In this document: positions 40,192 through 52,654 of the stretch, piece after piece
How the letters are laid out: the number at the start of each line of letters is the position of its first letter
Numbering within the stretch: position 1 is the stretch's first letter
NCBI GenBank assembly: GCA_022457155.1
Contig: JAJGOT010000195.1
Location: forward strand, 1,083,501 to 1,147,500
DNA: 64,000 bases
Reading direction: 5' to 3'
Source of the DNA: Cladopsammia gracilis
Lineage: Eukaryota > Cnidaria > Anthozoa > Scleractinia > Dendrophylliidae
Position numbers and translations under genes: made by a program
The notes under the pieces: generated by a model
Seen by the model: only the letters and a program-made list of their open reading frames with translations
Database searches by the model: none
What the model was told of the DNA's origin: nothing

Positions 40192-41311
40192 TACTATTCA
40201 CAACACTCGTAATGATATGCGAAAATGAGACACGTGAAAATAACACATTCCTAGCAACTCAGTGCATGCAGGCATGCACTGAGTTGTAAGACTATGGCCG
40301 TGTTTTCACGAGGCGGTTTTTCTCGCTTAACATTCCTGTAGGTAATTTGTTTACTGACCGCGTTAAGCAGCTTAAAAAATTTATGCGTTTTCACGGACAG
40401 AACTTTATTCATTTTTCTTATACCATGCGCGATATATTTTCTTTTGTTAAAACAATAGAAAATTAGAACACAAAAGAACAACAATACAATGCCCTTCTTT
40501 GTTGTTTAATTGCCAACAAGCTTAAGCAACCTGGTTTGGTGGCTTAAATTTAATGAGAATTTTATTGTAGTTCGCCGACTCGCTTAACTTTAAGCGAGTT
40601 GGACAAACAACTGTTTTCACGAGATTTCCGACTGTCACTCGCTCAGCGACTTGAAAAATCGCTCGCGAAAACAAGGCCTATAAATACGTATACGTATATG
40701 CAAGACTATAAATACTGAGTTCAAGCAGAATAACTACTGAGTAAATACTGAGTTCAAGCAGTATAACACTCCTTTCGTGTTTAGTTTTCAGCCAGCGGAG
40801 CAGTAATCTATTTCATAACACTCTTATTCATGCTCAGTTGAGATAAGATATGGGGATAATATTGCTCAGCGGTCTAAGCCAAGCTGGAACAGCTTGGCTA
40901 AGGGTAGCAGTGTTTTATGACCCACACGAATTTTCGGTCAGGGTGGGTGGGTGGGCCGATCCTTCCTTCACTGCTCCGCTGGCTGAAAACTAAGCACGAA
41001 AGGAGTGTTATTCTGCTTGAACTCAGTATTTATAGTCTTACAACACCCTTGTGTACATGCCTGCATGCACTGAGTTGCTAGAAATGTGTTATTCTCACGT
41101 GTCTCATTTTCGCATATCATTACGAGTGTTATGAATAGTGAAGGAAGGATCGGCCTACCCACCCACCCTGACCGAAAATTCGCGTGGGTCATAAAACACT
41201 GCTACCCTTAGCCATGCTGTTCCAGCTTGGCTTAGACCGCTGAGCAATATTATCACTATATCTTATCTCAACTGAGCATGAATAAGAGTATTATGAAATA
41301 GATTACTATTA
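40192..41311. mobile_element. Nested inverted-repeat complex
   Basis: Several arm pairs are interleaved: 40192-40290 with 41033-41135, about 40707-40735 with 41012-41036, and 40797-40975 with 41137-41311. A smaller element 40294-40680 has ends GGCCGTGTTTTC/GAAAACAAGGCC. Probably fold-back elements inserted into one another. Confidence 0.65.
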
Positions 41312-41585
41312 CAGTAAACTACACAAGCAATATTACCGGTTGCGGATGGTGTCAGAATGAAAAGGAATTGTTTAGAGACAATAACCTTTTTTTTAAGTTT
41401 CTCCCTTGCGCTTTGGGAAAATAGAATATAAACTGAGGAAAGAGTTGTTTTTCCTTGTAGGAAGTACTTGATATTCTCCTCTCAGTGTTCTAGGTAGATT
41501 TTGTGTACGAGAAACGGTACTTAGTCGAATACTTATTCATTAGTTTTGACAAAAACACATCAAAATATCATCTTAGTATTGCTCC
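41312..41585. other. Intergenic, nothing recognised
   Basis: No gene or repeat seen. Confidence 0.5.
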
Positions 41586-42208
41586 TTAAGGACGTTCGCG
41601 CGAAAATCTTCTACAAGACAGATTTTTTTCAAACTTATGCTACGGTCTGATAATGAGTTACTGATGTCAGAAATGCACAAAAAATATTGGGGGTCACCGA
41701 ATTGATTTAAGAGATATAGTGTGTAACATGACATGGTGTCCATGGCTTTTAGTTAAACAATATCAAAGATGAATCGCTGGGGAGAAACTATTATATTCAA
41801 ATGTTATCTAAGTGAGCCTGATTCGTAAATAACTCGAACTGTTTTCAACCTTTAAATGAGTTAACCCTTTAAAGAGGGCATTCGGAAACAACATACACCT
41901 GAGATATGAGTGCAATTCGACGTCGCGTGGATAAAAAAATGAAAAAAAAAATCAAACTTCTACAAGACAGATTTTTTTCCTTTTTTCACAAACTGTAGAT
42001 AATCGGTATAAAAGAAAGTGATATATGAAGAAAAAAATAGGGGTCACCGAACATCCAAGAGAGTTAAATCAAAGCAAAGTTAACGCAACGGCTACCATCC
42101 CTTCATGTGAATAGATTTCTTCCTTTGCTCGCGCTCCTGCATGACGTTGCGACATGAATTGCGTGCGCAGTAAGAATGCGCATGAACAATTGGCGCGAAC
42201 GTCCTTAA
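41586..42208. mobile_element. TTAA element with AAGGACGTTCGCGC ends
   Basis: TTAAGGACGTTCGCGCG at the left and GCGCGAACGTCCTTAA at the right. Internally there is a direct duplication of about 350 bp spacing (CTACAAGACAGATTTTTTTC and GGGGTCACCGAA occur twice). No coding capacity. Confidence 0.85.
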
Positions 42209-42569
42209 GGCTGCGATTTCGAAGGCTTCCGAGTGAAATACGAGAGCACTTATCCAACATAATCTAAATACAATTTCTATTGTAATTCCTACCCTCCAGC
42301 TATTGTCACAATGTATGGAAAAAATTATATACGTGACAATTTATCAATTTGACTTAACACTAGGAAATTTTTATAAATATTTCGCGCATCTTCGTAATCA
42401 GAACATTGCTCTTCTTCGAAACTGATAAGCTTCAATGTGTCCATTGTGGCCTTCATATCAATCACCTTACAAAGCTCATTTCGTTTGCTCCAGCTAATGT
42501 AAACCACCACCGAGCCGAAGAAATGTAAGACGTTAAATCAGTTACAGATGTACATGTGTATGATGTACG

Positions 42570-42660
42570 AGGCTTTGATGGCTCATTTGGTAAGAGCGTT
42601 AAACTGGTGACATTAGGTCGCCTGTTCAAACATTGTTTTTTTTTTTTTCTCAATTGCATT
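42570..42660 (+). repeat. tRNA-derived SINE head
   Basis: GATGGCTCATTTGGTAAGAG is A-box-like and CCTGTTCAAACATTG is B-box-like, followed by a T-tract. Pol III promoter spacing fits a tRNA-derived SINE. The acceptor stem is not closed, so it is not a tRNA gene. Confidence 0.45.
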
Positions 42661-42769
42661 GACTTTCTTTAGCACTGCGAAAATCATTTATTCGTTTCCA
42701 AGATTATTTTGATACACTGATAACAAGAAAATGACGATCCAGTCACATTATCTCTGATGAATATGATGT

Positions 42770-43840
42770 TTATAAACGTTCCGTCACTTTTACCTTTCCC
42801 GCGGTATAATATTTGGCCCTTCTGTGCATTGAAAATAAATCCGCTCTTGTTCTGGCCAATCGCCTGTGCCCTGTTGTTAAGTAATTGCCAGTATATACTA
42901 TGTTTGGATTTACCGCTGAACAGGTGTTAGCCAGGATGGACATTGAAGTCAAAGTGACATCTGCAACATTCCTAACTTGAATACTCCTCTTGGGACTCAA
43001 GGAACCACTTCGGAGAAAGCTAAGAATTGCTTTACGGAATTCCTGCATTCTAAATGAATACACAAGTGTGTTCACAAAAGAATTACTATACTGAAGCAGC
43101 TTGATGACGTATACCACTCTATTCGAGGGATATGCACAGTGTTTACAGAAATGAACAATTATAATAATAACTTCAAAGGGCATCCATGTCAAGATGAAGA
43201 TACCAGTAACAACAAGCAAAGTTATGGAAAGTTTCTTATCTCTTTCAACGCCGCGTCGATGCCTTCTTCGATGCTTGATTCGAAACCATAGAGCACTATA
43301 GGCAACGCAAGCAATTGTTATAGAAACCGACAAGGAGATAACTGTTACAATATGAACAACACCGGAAATGACCTTAAAGCGATTACCCAAATAAAGACAA
43401 GATATTGCCACAGCTAACAGCCAGGTAGCCGCCACGGCGATGATGTACCATTTCAGTGGTGTAGAGTGGCGGTATTTCCACGGCCAACCAACTGCGTACA
43501 ATCTTTCTACAGACACGACCGCCAAGGTAAAAACCGAAGTCATGCCAGATGCAATGTCGATAGTATAGTAGATGGTCTCGATAGTTCGACTTTCACTCCA
43601 AAGACTAGGATCTACGAAATGGCAGATGTAAAGTGGCATCGCCAAAGCTCCCACCATCAAATCAGCCACAGCAAGAGAAATGAGAAAGTAGTGGGTTGGT
43701 CTTCGGTTGAGCCTTGTTTTCGTAAAAGCGGCAATCGTCACGGAATTTCCAGCTATAATTGTCAGGGCGACCAAACCAAATATCGTACTCAAGGCAATGG
43801 ACTCTGTCCTGGTAAGAGGAGAGTTCACTGAACTAGACAT
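42770..43840 (-). CDS. Class A (rhodopsin-like) GPCR
   Basis: 356 aa from the chosen ATG (MSSSVNSPLTRTES). TM1 has AGNSVT; TM2 SLAVADLMVGALAMP; TM3 ends SVERLYAV (ERL for DRY); TM6 has FILTWMPFE (W-x-P kept); TM7 is NSFVNTLVYSF (NPxxY with T for P). Cys in HFC and the TM3 area are compatible with the usual fold, but the loop disulphide is uncertain. The frame extends 29 codons upstream into an (ATT)n microsatellite, but a clear splice acceptor (TTTTCTTTGCAG on the minus strand, ending at 43852) precedes the chosen ATG. So the start is 43840 and an upstream 5'UTR exon is expected. Ligand unknown. Confidence 0.88.
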   Translation of the reverse strand: MSSSVNSPLTRTESIALSTIFGLVALTIIAGNSVTIAAFTKTRLNRRPTHYFLISLAVADLMVGALAMPLYICHFVDPSLWSESRTIETIYYTIDIASGMTSVFTLAVVSVERLYAVGWPWKYRHSTPLKWYIIAVAATWLLAVAISCLYLGNRFKVISGVVHIVTVISLSVSITIACVAYSALWFRIKHRRRHRRGVERDKKLSITLLVVTGIFILTWMPFEVIIIIVHFCKHCAYPSNRVVYVIKLLQYSNSFVNTLVYSFRMQEFRKAILSFLRSGSLSPKRSIQVRNVADVTLTSMSILANTCSAVNPNIVYTGNYLTTGHRRLARTRADLFSMHRRAKYYTAGKVKVTERL

Positions 43841-43885
43841 TTCAGATGAGACTGCAAAGAAAATATAAGTCTTATGCGCTTTTCT

Positions 43886-43886
43886 C

Positions 43887-43922
<36 letters not shown>

Positions 43923-44013
43923 TTCAAACAATCTTTATTAACAATTAAAATAACTATTTACAATACATTTAAATTCTAATTACGATAAAATATATAATAA
44001 TATAATAATAATG

Positions 44014-44062
<49 letters not shown>
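43886..44062. repeat. (AAT)n microsatellites
   Basis: AAT/ATA triplet runs at 43886-43922 and about 44003-44060. Confidence 0.9.
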
Positions 44063-45599
44063 TTAGTTCTTAAAAAAACGCATTAACAAGAAGCTCTATG
44101 CTTTTTACAATATGTGAATATATAAGAACCTATACAAATTTAACTACTTAGTTACTTATTTAATTAATACTAATATAGAATTTTATAGAATTTTGAATTT
44201 TTGTTATCAATTATTTCTATTTTTATTTTTTTGTAATTAAGATATCTTTTTTAATTGTGAATAAAGTTATTATTCAAATGACTTTTCCTTAATGTTTTCT
44301 TATGGGTAAATACACACTACATGCATGAAGTCAGTGAATTCGTCGATAGCTAGTGTTATTCTAATATTTCTGCTGCTTAAAGTAGCCGTTAATCTCCAAT
44401 AATTTTCATATACAATAATGACGAAGATTTGTCACCAACACCCAATAATTAAAGACTTTTAAGGTCTGGCTGGAGTTACAGATGACTGTGTAAGATTAGC
44501 CAAAGTGTTTACTCTAAGCCAAAATGTCCCACATTTTTTAACTGTCTGCTGAGAAATGTTAAGTTATTTCTTAACGGATGGCTAATTTTAACTGATACGT
44601 GAAAATGGAGCAACATTAACCGGTTCACTGAAATTTGAACTGTGGTGGTTAGAGAATGTAATTGAGAAATCCTATCACCGCAGTGATCTCCTCCCAACAT
44701 ATAGAGGCTTTAATTAAAATTGCAGTTACAAGAGCATCCCAATGTTAGAGTGGTGGTCACTATTTTAAATCCAGTTGAAATCCTTGGAATTCTTTTCAAG
44801 ATGTGTCTGTTATTGCATTCATAGGGCTCGTCACTACACTGCGAGGAATCATGTCTCCATTTTTATCAATTTCCGCAGTTCATAAATTATTACTTACATA
44901 TATTCAAAGTTGTCATGTTTATTCCTAATATATATGTATATGAGGTCATTACTGATATGGTTTCAACAATGGGGCTCCAATCACTGAGAGTTGATGGAGC
45001 ATATGCATCCAATGTACATCCAACCGGCAACAAGACTGCATTCGTGTATTACCCTCGCGCGCAAACCCGATTTGTCTGAATTTATTTCTCGCGTGGAGTG
45101 ATTTTCACGCGCGCTCGCATTTCGCTCGCTCTACTATCCCTGAGGAAAAAGGAGGACTACTCGTAGTCTATAATAGTACTTGTTATTACATTTTTGTTGG
45201 TATCTCCGCGAAAGCAGCTGTACTCTTGTTTTGTATTTTGTTTCTGTTTTATAGCCTTTTAAGGTGAAACTTAATTTGATAAAACATAGGGACTTCCGCT
45301 CGTTTCAAATTACATTTGCATTTGAGATTGTCTTTTCTAAGATATCACGGACTGGTAAAATCTAATGAAAAAATATCTCTCTCTTATACGAGAACCTCTA
45401 CACAGCAACTGAGTAAGGAAAAATGGAAATAAAATAACTCGATCGACCAGTCAGGGTCAGTTTCACACCCAAAGCGAATTAAAAGTAAGACAAACAATAA
45501 TGGCAAAATATGAAAAACGATGATTGTATGTACTTCTTAAATTTCTTAAACTACTGCAAGATGAAATATTAAATATAAGAACGGTCTCCTAAGGGTGGT
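44063..45599. other. Intergenic, nothing firm
   Basis: Short unsupported frames only. A GACTACTCGTAGTCTATA end at about 45151 resembles ends of the 28365-28634 type. Confidence 0.4.
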
Positions 45600-45609
45600 G
45601 AATGGTATC

Positions 45610-45945
45610 TTCAAAATCGTGGGTCTCGGAAAATTTTGGTGCGGTATCGAAATCTCGGTAGTTTTTATTTGAAGTCTCAAAGTCTCGTTTGGCTGGTGCT
45701 TTTTCTGTCTCGGAGTCTCGGATTTTTTTCCTCAAGGTCTCGGAGTCTCGGATACTTTTGTCAAGAATTCTCATTCTTCATCCTTGTTTGTTGTTTGATA
45801 GGTGAATCGGATATTTTTGGCACTGAGTCTCGGGCTCGGTTTTTTCTCGCATTGGATCTCGCGCTCGGATTATATAACGTTGCTGCGGTCTCGGTCTCGG
45901 ATTTTGAAACAAAAGTCTCGGCGTCTCGGCGAGTCTCGGATTTAC
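45610..45945. repeat. GTCTCGG-rich degenerate repeat
   Basis: The heptamer (A/G)GTCTCGG and close variants recur many times at irregular spacing over 330 bp. It makes artificial Ser/Leu/Arg frames on both strands. Confidence 0.7.
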
Positions 45946-47280
45946 CATTTGCCACCTCTTCTCCTAGGAGCTATTGCTAAGGTTCTGCAATGAGTCAGAA
46001 CATCAACCTCATGACTATTATTCAGTCGAATAGTTTCCATTGTAACAGTTCGGTTTGAAGATCAACACAACTTCCGACAAATGCCCAATGACTTGGCAGC
46101 CGCTAGATATCTGCTTCATTAGAAAAAAAAAATATCTATATGAAAACCTCCGCTGCATGACTTGGCATTCAAACTCGATACAGTGTGGATTTTTTTCTTT
46201 TTTCATCACTTGATTTTTTAACCTACTTATATCGTAAGAAATACAGAAAAAAAGTAATTATACTTTTTATACAAGAATTAAGCAAACGACACCGCCATCT
46301 CGTCGCCTAAATGTGTCTGCTTTTGCCAAAATTAGTCAGGAGTAACAATAGCAAATATAAAACTTACATGTTTTTATCTGTCATACGGCGCAAAGCTATT
46401 TCTCATGATCAAATTCTTCTTTTGAACGTATTTACAGCTTATGTTTTGCTTTGCTAAAACGATATAAATGCCCGGTGTTCTTAGAGATCACAGTGTTAAA
46501 AGCTTGTGGCCGATTGAAATTCAAATTTTATGCTTGTTTTGTTGATAGCACGACCGATAGCACTGGTTTTCCAACACGTCACCCAATTTAATGAACAAAC
46601 ACTTCATTTCTATATGTCATAGAAGTGAAAAATAATTTTAATTTCCCTACCACAAAATGGAAAAAAAAAATGAGGTAATTGTAACACATAAAGATCCTTC
46701 GTTTTTTTTTAATTGTTGTCTTTGCCAATTTCTTTTATGCCTGTTCCATCTTTACAAGAATAAGTGCGAGGAATATATGTGTGAAGACAACGGCAGGATA
46801 ATTTGGAGATTTAAATGGTTTATATGAAAAAACCCAGGAAGTGAGAGGATGCCAAGATACTTATGAAATGCAACATTAACACAAACAATCAAATACTGAA
46901 TGGCATGTTTCTTTCATTGAAGCTGAAAGGCGCGCAACGTATGTATTTTCAAACAAACCATTATAAATCCCAGAAAGATAATTTTTGTCATCAAATATGA
47001 CGCAAATATTTTCTATCTTAAACGAAGTATGTGGATTTTACACTCAGACCTCCAAATTAATTAAATGTATTTCTGGATTTTTCTTTTTTGATATCTTGGT
47101 AGAATTCCCGTGTTTCGTTTTTTCGTTTATTATTAAACGAATAATTATTTAGTTCCTTTGTTCCATTTTTTCTTTTTAATTTCTTCTTTATGATTGTTTC
47201 TTGTTTTGCTTTTCATTCTTTTCAACTGTCAGCTGTTTGACGATACATGAACTTGTGTTGAAATTAAAATTGCATTTCAG
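45946..47280. other. Intergenic/intron, nothing recognised
   Basis: No repeat or gene is recognised except the candidate exon that follows. Confidence 0.4.
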
Positions 47281-47479
47281 CAATGTCTCGTATCAAGTGT
47301 CATCCGTCTATCCGGCCCTTAACCGCCCGAGTCAATCAGCGAAAAAATATGTCAATAGCGCTGCGCACTATTACCAAACATATATAGACCCCCTGCGTGA
47401 CTCAAACACTGAGCTTGCAGACAGTTCAAAGGCTTTGTATGAGTGGTATATCCGCAGTTTGGACATGAAAAATCGATAA
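47281..47479 (+). CDS. Candidate terminal exon of unrecognised gene
   Basis: After TTGCATTTCAG the frame VSYQVSSVYPALNRPSQSAK runs to SLDMKNR and TAA at 47477, with AATAAA at 47510. Codon and residue usage look coding (acidic/polar helix), unlike neighbouring frames. No upstream exon is seen in the window and no family is recognised. Confidence 0.35.
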
Positions 47480-47989
47480 ACGTTTTGTGAGCTTCATGCA
47501 AATATAAGAATAAAAGTCAATGCTACATTGAGCAGTAAAAACAAATTCAAGAAATGAAGAAGTTGGATTAGAATTCAATAAATCATGTGACAATTGAGTC
47601 TGGTGATCCGATCGTCGAACTTACAATAGAAAAATGAGACTAACTAAGGGCCTGGTCGCACTACAGTCAAAAATAAAAATTAGCCCGTGCAAAAATCAAG
47701 GAAAACAAAATAAATCTTTCCGGTGGGACACGCTTTTTGTGGAATGTTTTTGTTTTTATGTCATTTTGCATGGGCTAATTACTCGAGCTTCCGTAAGAGC
47801 GAGAGTCTTAAAATGCAAGCCGTTATTTTTTTCGTCGGTCGCCAAAGGGTCATGGTCCCAGGCGTTCCTAGCGTAGACCGTGGAAACTGAGGACGAGAAT
47901 CGCATCGACGAGCTTGCTATGGCGTTCATTACTGCTCAAAACACTTTGACGACTTTCTAGACGTTCAGACACCTCTAGGACGTCCAGGA

Positions 47990-48545
47990 GGTCATATTAC
48001 AGTGCTAAATATTACGACGTAAATTTTACGACGTAATCTTGGCGAATTCAATATTACGACGTAATATCTCAGACGTTCACAATTCTATTATACGTCTTCT
48101 TAATGTCTCAATAAAGTACGTTGTAAATATGACTAATGACTTGGTACATATTACGACGTAACGTTATCTTCACGGTGAATTGTTACGTTATACGACGTGA
48201 AATTATCACGACGTAAAAAGTACGACGTAAAGTTTTATGTGGTTAAATGTTACGTCGTAAAATACGACGTAAAATTACGACATAAACTTAATACGACGTA
48301 ATAATAATTCGACGTTAAATTTGTTTCATGTCAAGTCGATACATGTCAAGTTACGACGTGATATTTTTTAAAGGAAGAGTACGACGTAAAGTTTTTATGT
48401 GGTTAAATGTTACGTCGTAAAATTACGACGCAAAATTACGACATAAACTTAATACGACGTTAAATTTGTTTCATGTGATATGAACGTGAGTACGACGTAA
48501 AATTTTTATGTGATTAATGTTACGACGTAAAATTACGACGTAAAC
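47990..48545. repeat. TACGACGTAA motif array
   Basis: The 10-mer TACGACGTAA or its complement TTACGTCGTA occurs many times in both orientations with variable spacing inside the Harbinger-like element. Confidence 0.85.
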
Positions 48546-48548
48546 TTA

Positions 48549-48905
48549 ATAAGTTAACGTCAAAGTCTTAATGGGTTAACTTTTACAATGTTTAATAAGT
48601 TAACCTTTTGAATGTTTAATAAGTTAACGTCAAAGTCTTAATGGGTTAACTTTTACAATGTTTAATAACTTAACTACAAAGTCTTAATTGGTTAACCTTT
48701 TGAATGTTTAATAAGTTAACGTCAAAGTCTTAATAGGTTAACTCTTAGAATGTTTAATAAGTTAACTTCAAAGTCTTAATTGGTTAACCTTTTGAATGTT
48801 TAATAAGTTAACGTCAAAGTCTTAATAGGTTAACTCTTAGAATGTTTAATAAGTTAACTTCAAAGTCTTTATGGGTTAACTTTTAGAATTTTTAATATAA
48901 GTTAA
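48549..48905. repeat. About 46-bp minisatellite with GTTAAC
   Basis: About 7-8 imperfect tandem units, each containing AAGTTAACGTCAAAGTCTTA and a second GTTAAC, with two alternating variants (ACGTCAAAG/ACTTCAAAG). Confidence 0.85.
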
Positions 48906-50317
48906 CACGCTAAAGTCTATTAAGAGGACGAGCGCGAGGGGAACGCGCCAAGGGGAGAGCGCGCCCTCGAAATGAATCGGCGCCTGCAAAACAGGCTAAA
49001 GCAAATGGCTTTTGTCTCTGCAAAACAGTTTACCTCCCTGGAAGTCAAGTAAAAAAAAAAAACGGATATGCTGGCTCAATTAATCTACTGTTTATTCACC
49101 CTTAAAAATAAATTTATTTGATACTAATCAATATTAATCTGAACAAGATTTTCCATTCATCAGACAAAATCAACTACATGTATTGTAAATCTAAGTGAAT
49201 GAACCCAAACCAAGAGTCCCTCGTTACTGTCACTACGAGACCTGTATACTGTTGTGCTATCAGAGATCAGTCCTTATGCGAAACGGCTTATGTAAATATT
49301 TGTAACTAATTCAAATCAAGATACAAACTTGGTTTGATGATAACAGAAACATTTTAACGATAAATTAACAACTATTAACCGAAGTGGTGGATATTTACCG
49401 AGCTGCGACATAAGGTCACTTTTTTTATTGGACGTAACAATGTCAAGTATTTATTATGAAACACCACTCAATCTAAGACTTTTCCTTGAATTTTGTTACA
49501 TAACTGAAACTCTGAAATACTGCTCTTTTCAAACCAGATACAATGCTTATTAATAAATAAATATCCTCGAATGGAGTTAATAAGTAAAATACAAAAAAAA
49601 AAAACAATCATAAATGAGGAAAACTCTAACCATATTAGGAATGTAACTCAACAACACTGAAACATACAGACCCAAACACCGTTAGCGGTAGATCCACCTT
49701 AAAAGATGGCATAGTTAATGAGCGTACATTTCGAAACGGGTCGTTCCGCGAACTCAAAGTAGCAAAGGAATCAAATGATTTAGCAAACATCTTACCAGAA
49801 TCAAACCAGAAATCACATGAGTTATCAATGATCAGAAAATGTGGACAGACTGTTACTGCAGACAACAAAAGAACATTGACGAACGTTTCAGGTGCTGATA
49901 ACGACATGATGCAGCGTGAATAAATATATTAACTTCATTTTGAGCCGACTCTCGTCAAAGTGAATGAAGATACACGCAATTGTCGTATTTATGTGACTTT
50001 TGTCATGATTATTACATTTATTATATTTTTGCCTAAATTGAGTACATTATCAGCTATTATTTTTCTATTTGTGCCATTAGGTTTGTTACTTTTGTGTGAA
50101 AATTATATTCGCACGTTGGCAGCAATGTTTGTGTGGTATCAAATAACGTGATGTCAGGCGAATCTGATGTATTAGACAAAGGATCGTTATAATGTGTACA
50201 ACAAAAGCCTGATGTAGAAGGCAAACTCATTCGTTATGAAGTCCCCAAAGAAGCTCGAGTTAACGCTTTAAACAACGTCTTGTTTTTGTATTTGACTGTA
50301 GTGCGACCAGGCCCTAA

Positions 50318-51117
50318 GATACATGCAGAATTCCATAAAAATTCTTAATAAATACATATAAATAAATAAATAGTTTTTCCTTATCTACCCCTGGCAGTGT
50401 TTATAGCACGATAACAAGTGGGTTTTAGCATAAAACATCAGAAACAAATAATTCGTATTAAACATAACATCCTTTGATTACACAAAAATTCGATTGAATC
50501 TAAATATCCATTGTATTGGTTTGTAAGAAAAAACATACTAACTGCATGGGCCTTTACTTTGTTACTTCTTAGGGGACCATTGTGGGGACATTACTAATCG
50601 ATACGGGGCGTTTATATAATTAGGCGTTTATTAACCGGGCTATCATAAAGCTGCCAGGATTATAAATCAGGCGTGTGGCTGAGCGAGATTTTGAAGATAA
50701 GGATTATATGTAGGGTTGAACATGTTATGTTTGTGTGGGAGGGGGCGTTGGGCAATTATGATAAAAAAAGAGTTGTAGACGGTGAGGGGAATTAAAAAAA
50801 TATCTTGTAAAAAAAGTAAAATAAAACTGGTGCACACGATTTGTTGGCAAAAAATGATGTTGAGAAAAGTTTTATAAGCTGCCTGTCCCTTGTTTTATGC
50901 ACGAAATGGTAGATGTTGTTCTTGTTAATGTCGAGTAAACTTAATGTTGATAGTCATGCTAGCTGATAGCAGTCGTCATAGTAGTTTTCAATAGCGGATT
51001 TAGCGTATCTACAACGTTCAATCATAGTTAATAAAGCACAATGGTTAGTAGTGTGTTGAGTGTTTTTGACTTGCTGTAATAAAGAGTTCGGCAGCGAAAG
51101 AGAAGTATGTGTTTGCA
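50318..51117. other. Intergenic, nothing recognised
   Basis: No gene or clear repeat. Confidence 0.5.
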
Positions 51118-51171
51118 TTAACCCTCGGACGTACACGCAAACTTATACCCCCACCGTGGTACAACGGTACA

Positions 51172-51202
<31 letters not shown>

Positions 51203-51643
51203 TGTTGCAACCCCTCCTCCTGGGTTTTTGCGATGTTGCAATATTTCGGAAATATTGTACATGAAATTTTCGCGACACGTTAACTTCGCGATTTTGAGGT
51301 TTGCATATTTCGCGACACCTTAATTTCGCGATTTTGCGAGAATTTTGCATTTTGACTCACTTTAATTTCGCGTTTTTGAGTGAGACACTGTTTGCATTAA
51401 CCCTCGGACGTACACGCAAACTTATACCCCCACCGTGGTACAACGGAGGGGGGGGGGGGGGGGTGTTGCAACCCCCCCTCCTGGGTTTTTGCGATGTTGC
51501 AATATTTCGGAAATATTGTACATGGAATTTTCGTTAACTTCGCGATTTTGAGGTTCGCATATTTCGCGACACCTTAATTTCGCGATTTTGCGAGAATTTT
51601 GCATTTTGACTCACTTTAATTTCGCGTTTTTGAGTGAGACACT
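51112..51643. repeat. Tandem duplication of about 280/250 bp with G-tract
   Basis: Two copies begin GTTTGCATTAACCCTCGGAC and end TGAGTGAGACACT. They differ in length, partly through a G homopolymer (over 20 G in copy 1, about 18 in copy 2). Confidence 0.85.
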
Positions 51644-52654
51644 TTATTTCTTTGTCAATGTTATTTAACATGTCCCTGAATTTGATCAAACAACTTAATC
51701 AACAATGTCCAAATAAACCGAAACGCAACTGATTATGTAAACAGTAACAAGAAAGATGTTCTCACAGTGTATACAAGGCACGGTTTGTAGTTCATGCTTG
51801 AAGGACCAGAACATTACCACAGAATAGTTCAAAATGATTGTTATAAACGTGTGTAATGGTAATAAAGTCGTTTTTTTAATTATTGACATAATGTGCGTCA
51901 CTTAATTTTCGCGTCATGTTATTTTCGCGACATTTAATTTTCGCGTCACTTAAATTTCGCGATTTTTTTTAAATCGCGAAATTCGCGAAATTAACGTGTC
52001 GCGAAAATTTCATGTAATAAGGTACATCTAATAGATAGCCCGCGATGTGCTCTACAAGATAAGGTAGATATTATGGGTTGTAACGCTGCTGGGGGTCCGT
52101 GACGTCATCCAACATGGCCGCCAAGACAGCCGCCATCTTGGATTTTACTAAAAATTCAAATTGCAAATATTGTTTGCTAGAGTTGCAAAATAACATACAA
52201 TTAAACATTTTGATGCTTTTGGTAGCATTTTATATGTTTTTTCGCTGAAAAAGGTGAAAAACACGCATTTTTATTCAAAAATGGCTTGACCACATGTTAC
52301 TTATGACGTTACCAAAGCAACCGGTTGTCGCCAAACTTTACCACAAAGTGCCTAAAGGTGGTCAGACACGAGGGGTCATGTAATATATCAACAACGAGTG
52401 CGAGGGTTTCATCAGGGGTTCCAAACTCCGAGAAACAGATGAAAGCGGCCGAGCGCTTTTATTGTTTCGAGGAGTTTGGAACGCCTGATGAAACCCGAAG
52501 CACGAGTTGTTGGTATAGCTTCTTAAACGAGTTGCCAACTATCATTGTTTGTAAACAATAGCTTTAGAATGTGATAAAAATGGTTTGGTTGGAATGTGCC
52601 ATTTGGGAGTTAGCCAACTTATTACAGTTCATCAAATTCAGTTTCCTGTGCGAG

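Larger units (their letters stand above)
47648..50314. mobile_element. Non-autonomous Harbinger-like element, 2.67 kb
   Basis: Inverted ends GGGCCTGGTCGCACTACAG at 47648 and complement ending at 50314, flanked by TAA on both sides. A 3-bp TWA duplication and GG-rich ends are usual for PIF/Harbinger. The interior is dominated by short repeats; no transposase or MADF-like ORF is visible. Confidence 0.7.

Noticed and set aside
43466..43831. Plus-strand 121-codon ORF
   Set aside because: Antisense shadow of the GPCR at 42770-43840; no independent coding features.
48549..48905. CRISPR-like array
   Set aside because: Units are contiguous tandem minisatellite copies without unique spacers, in a eukaryotic transposon.
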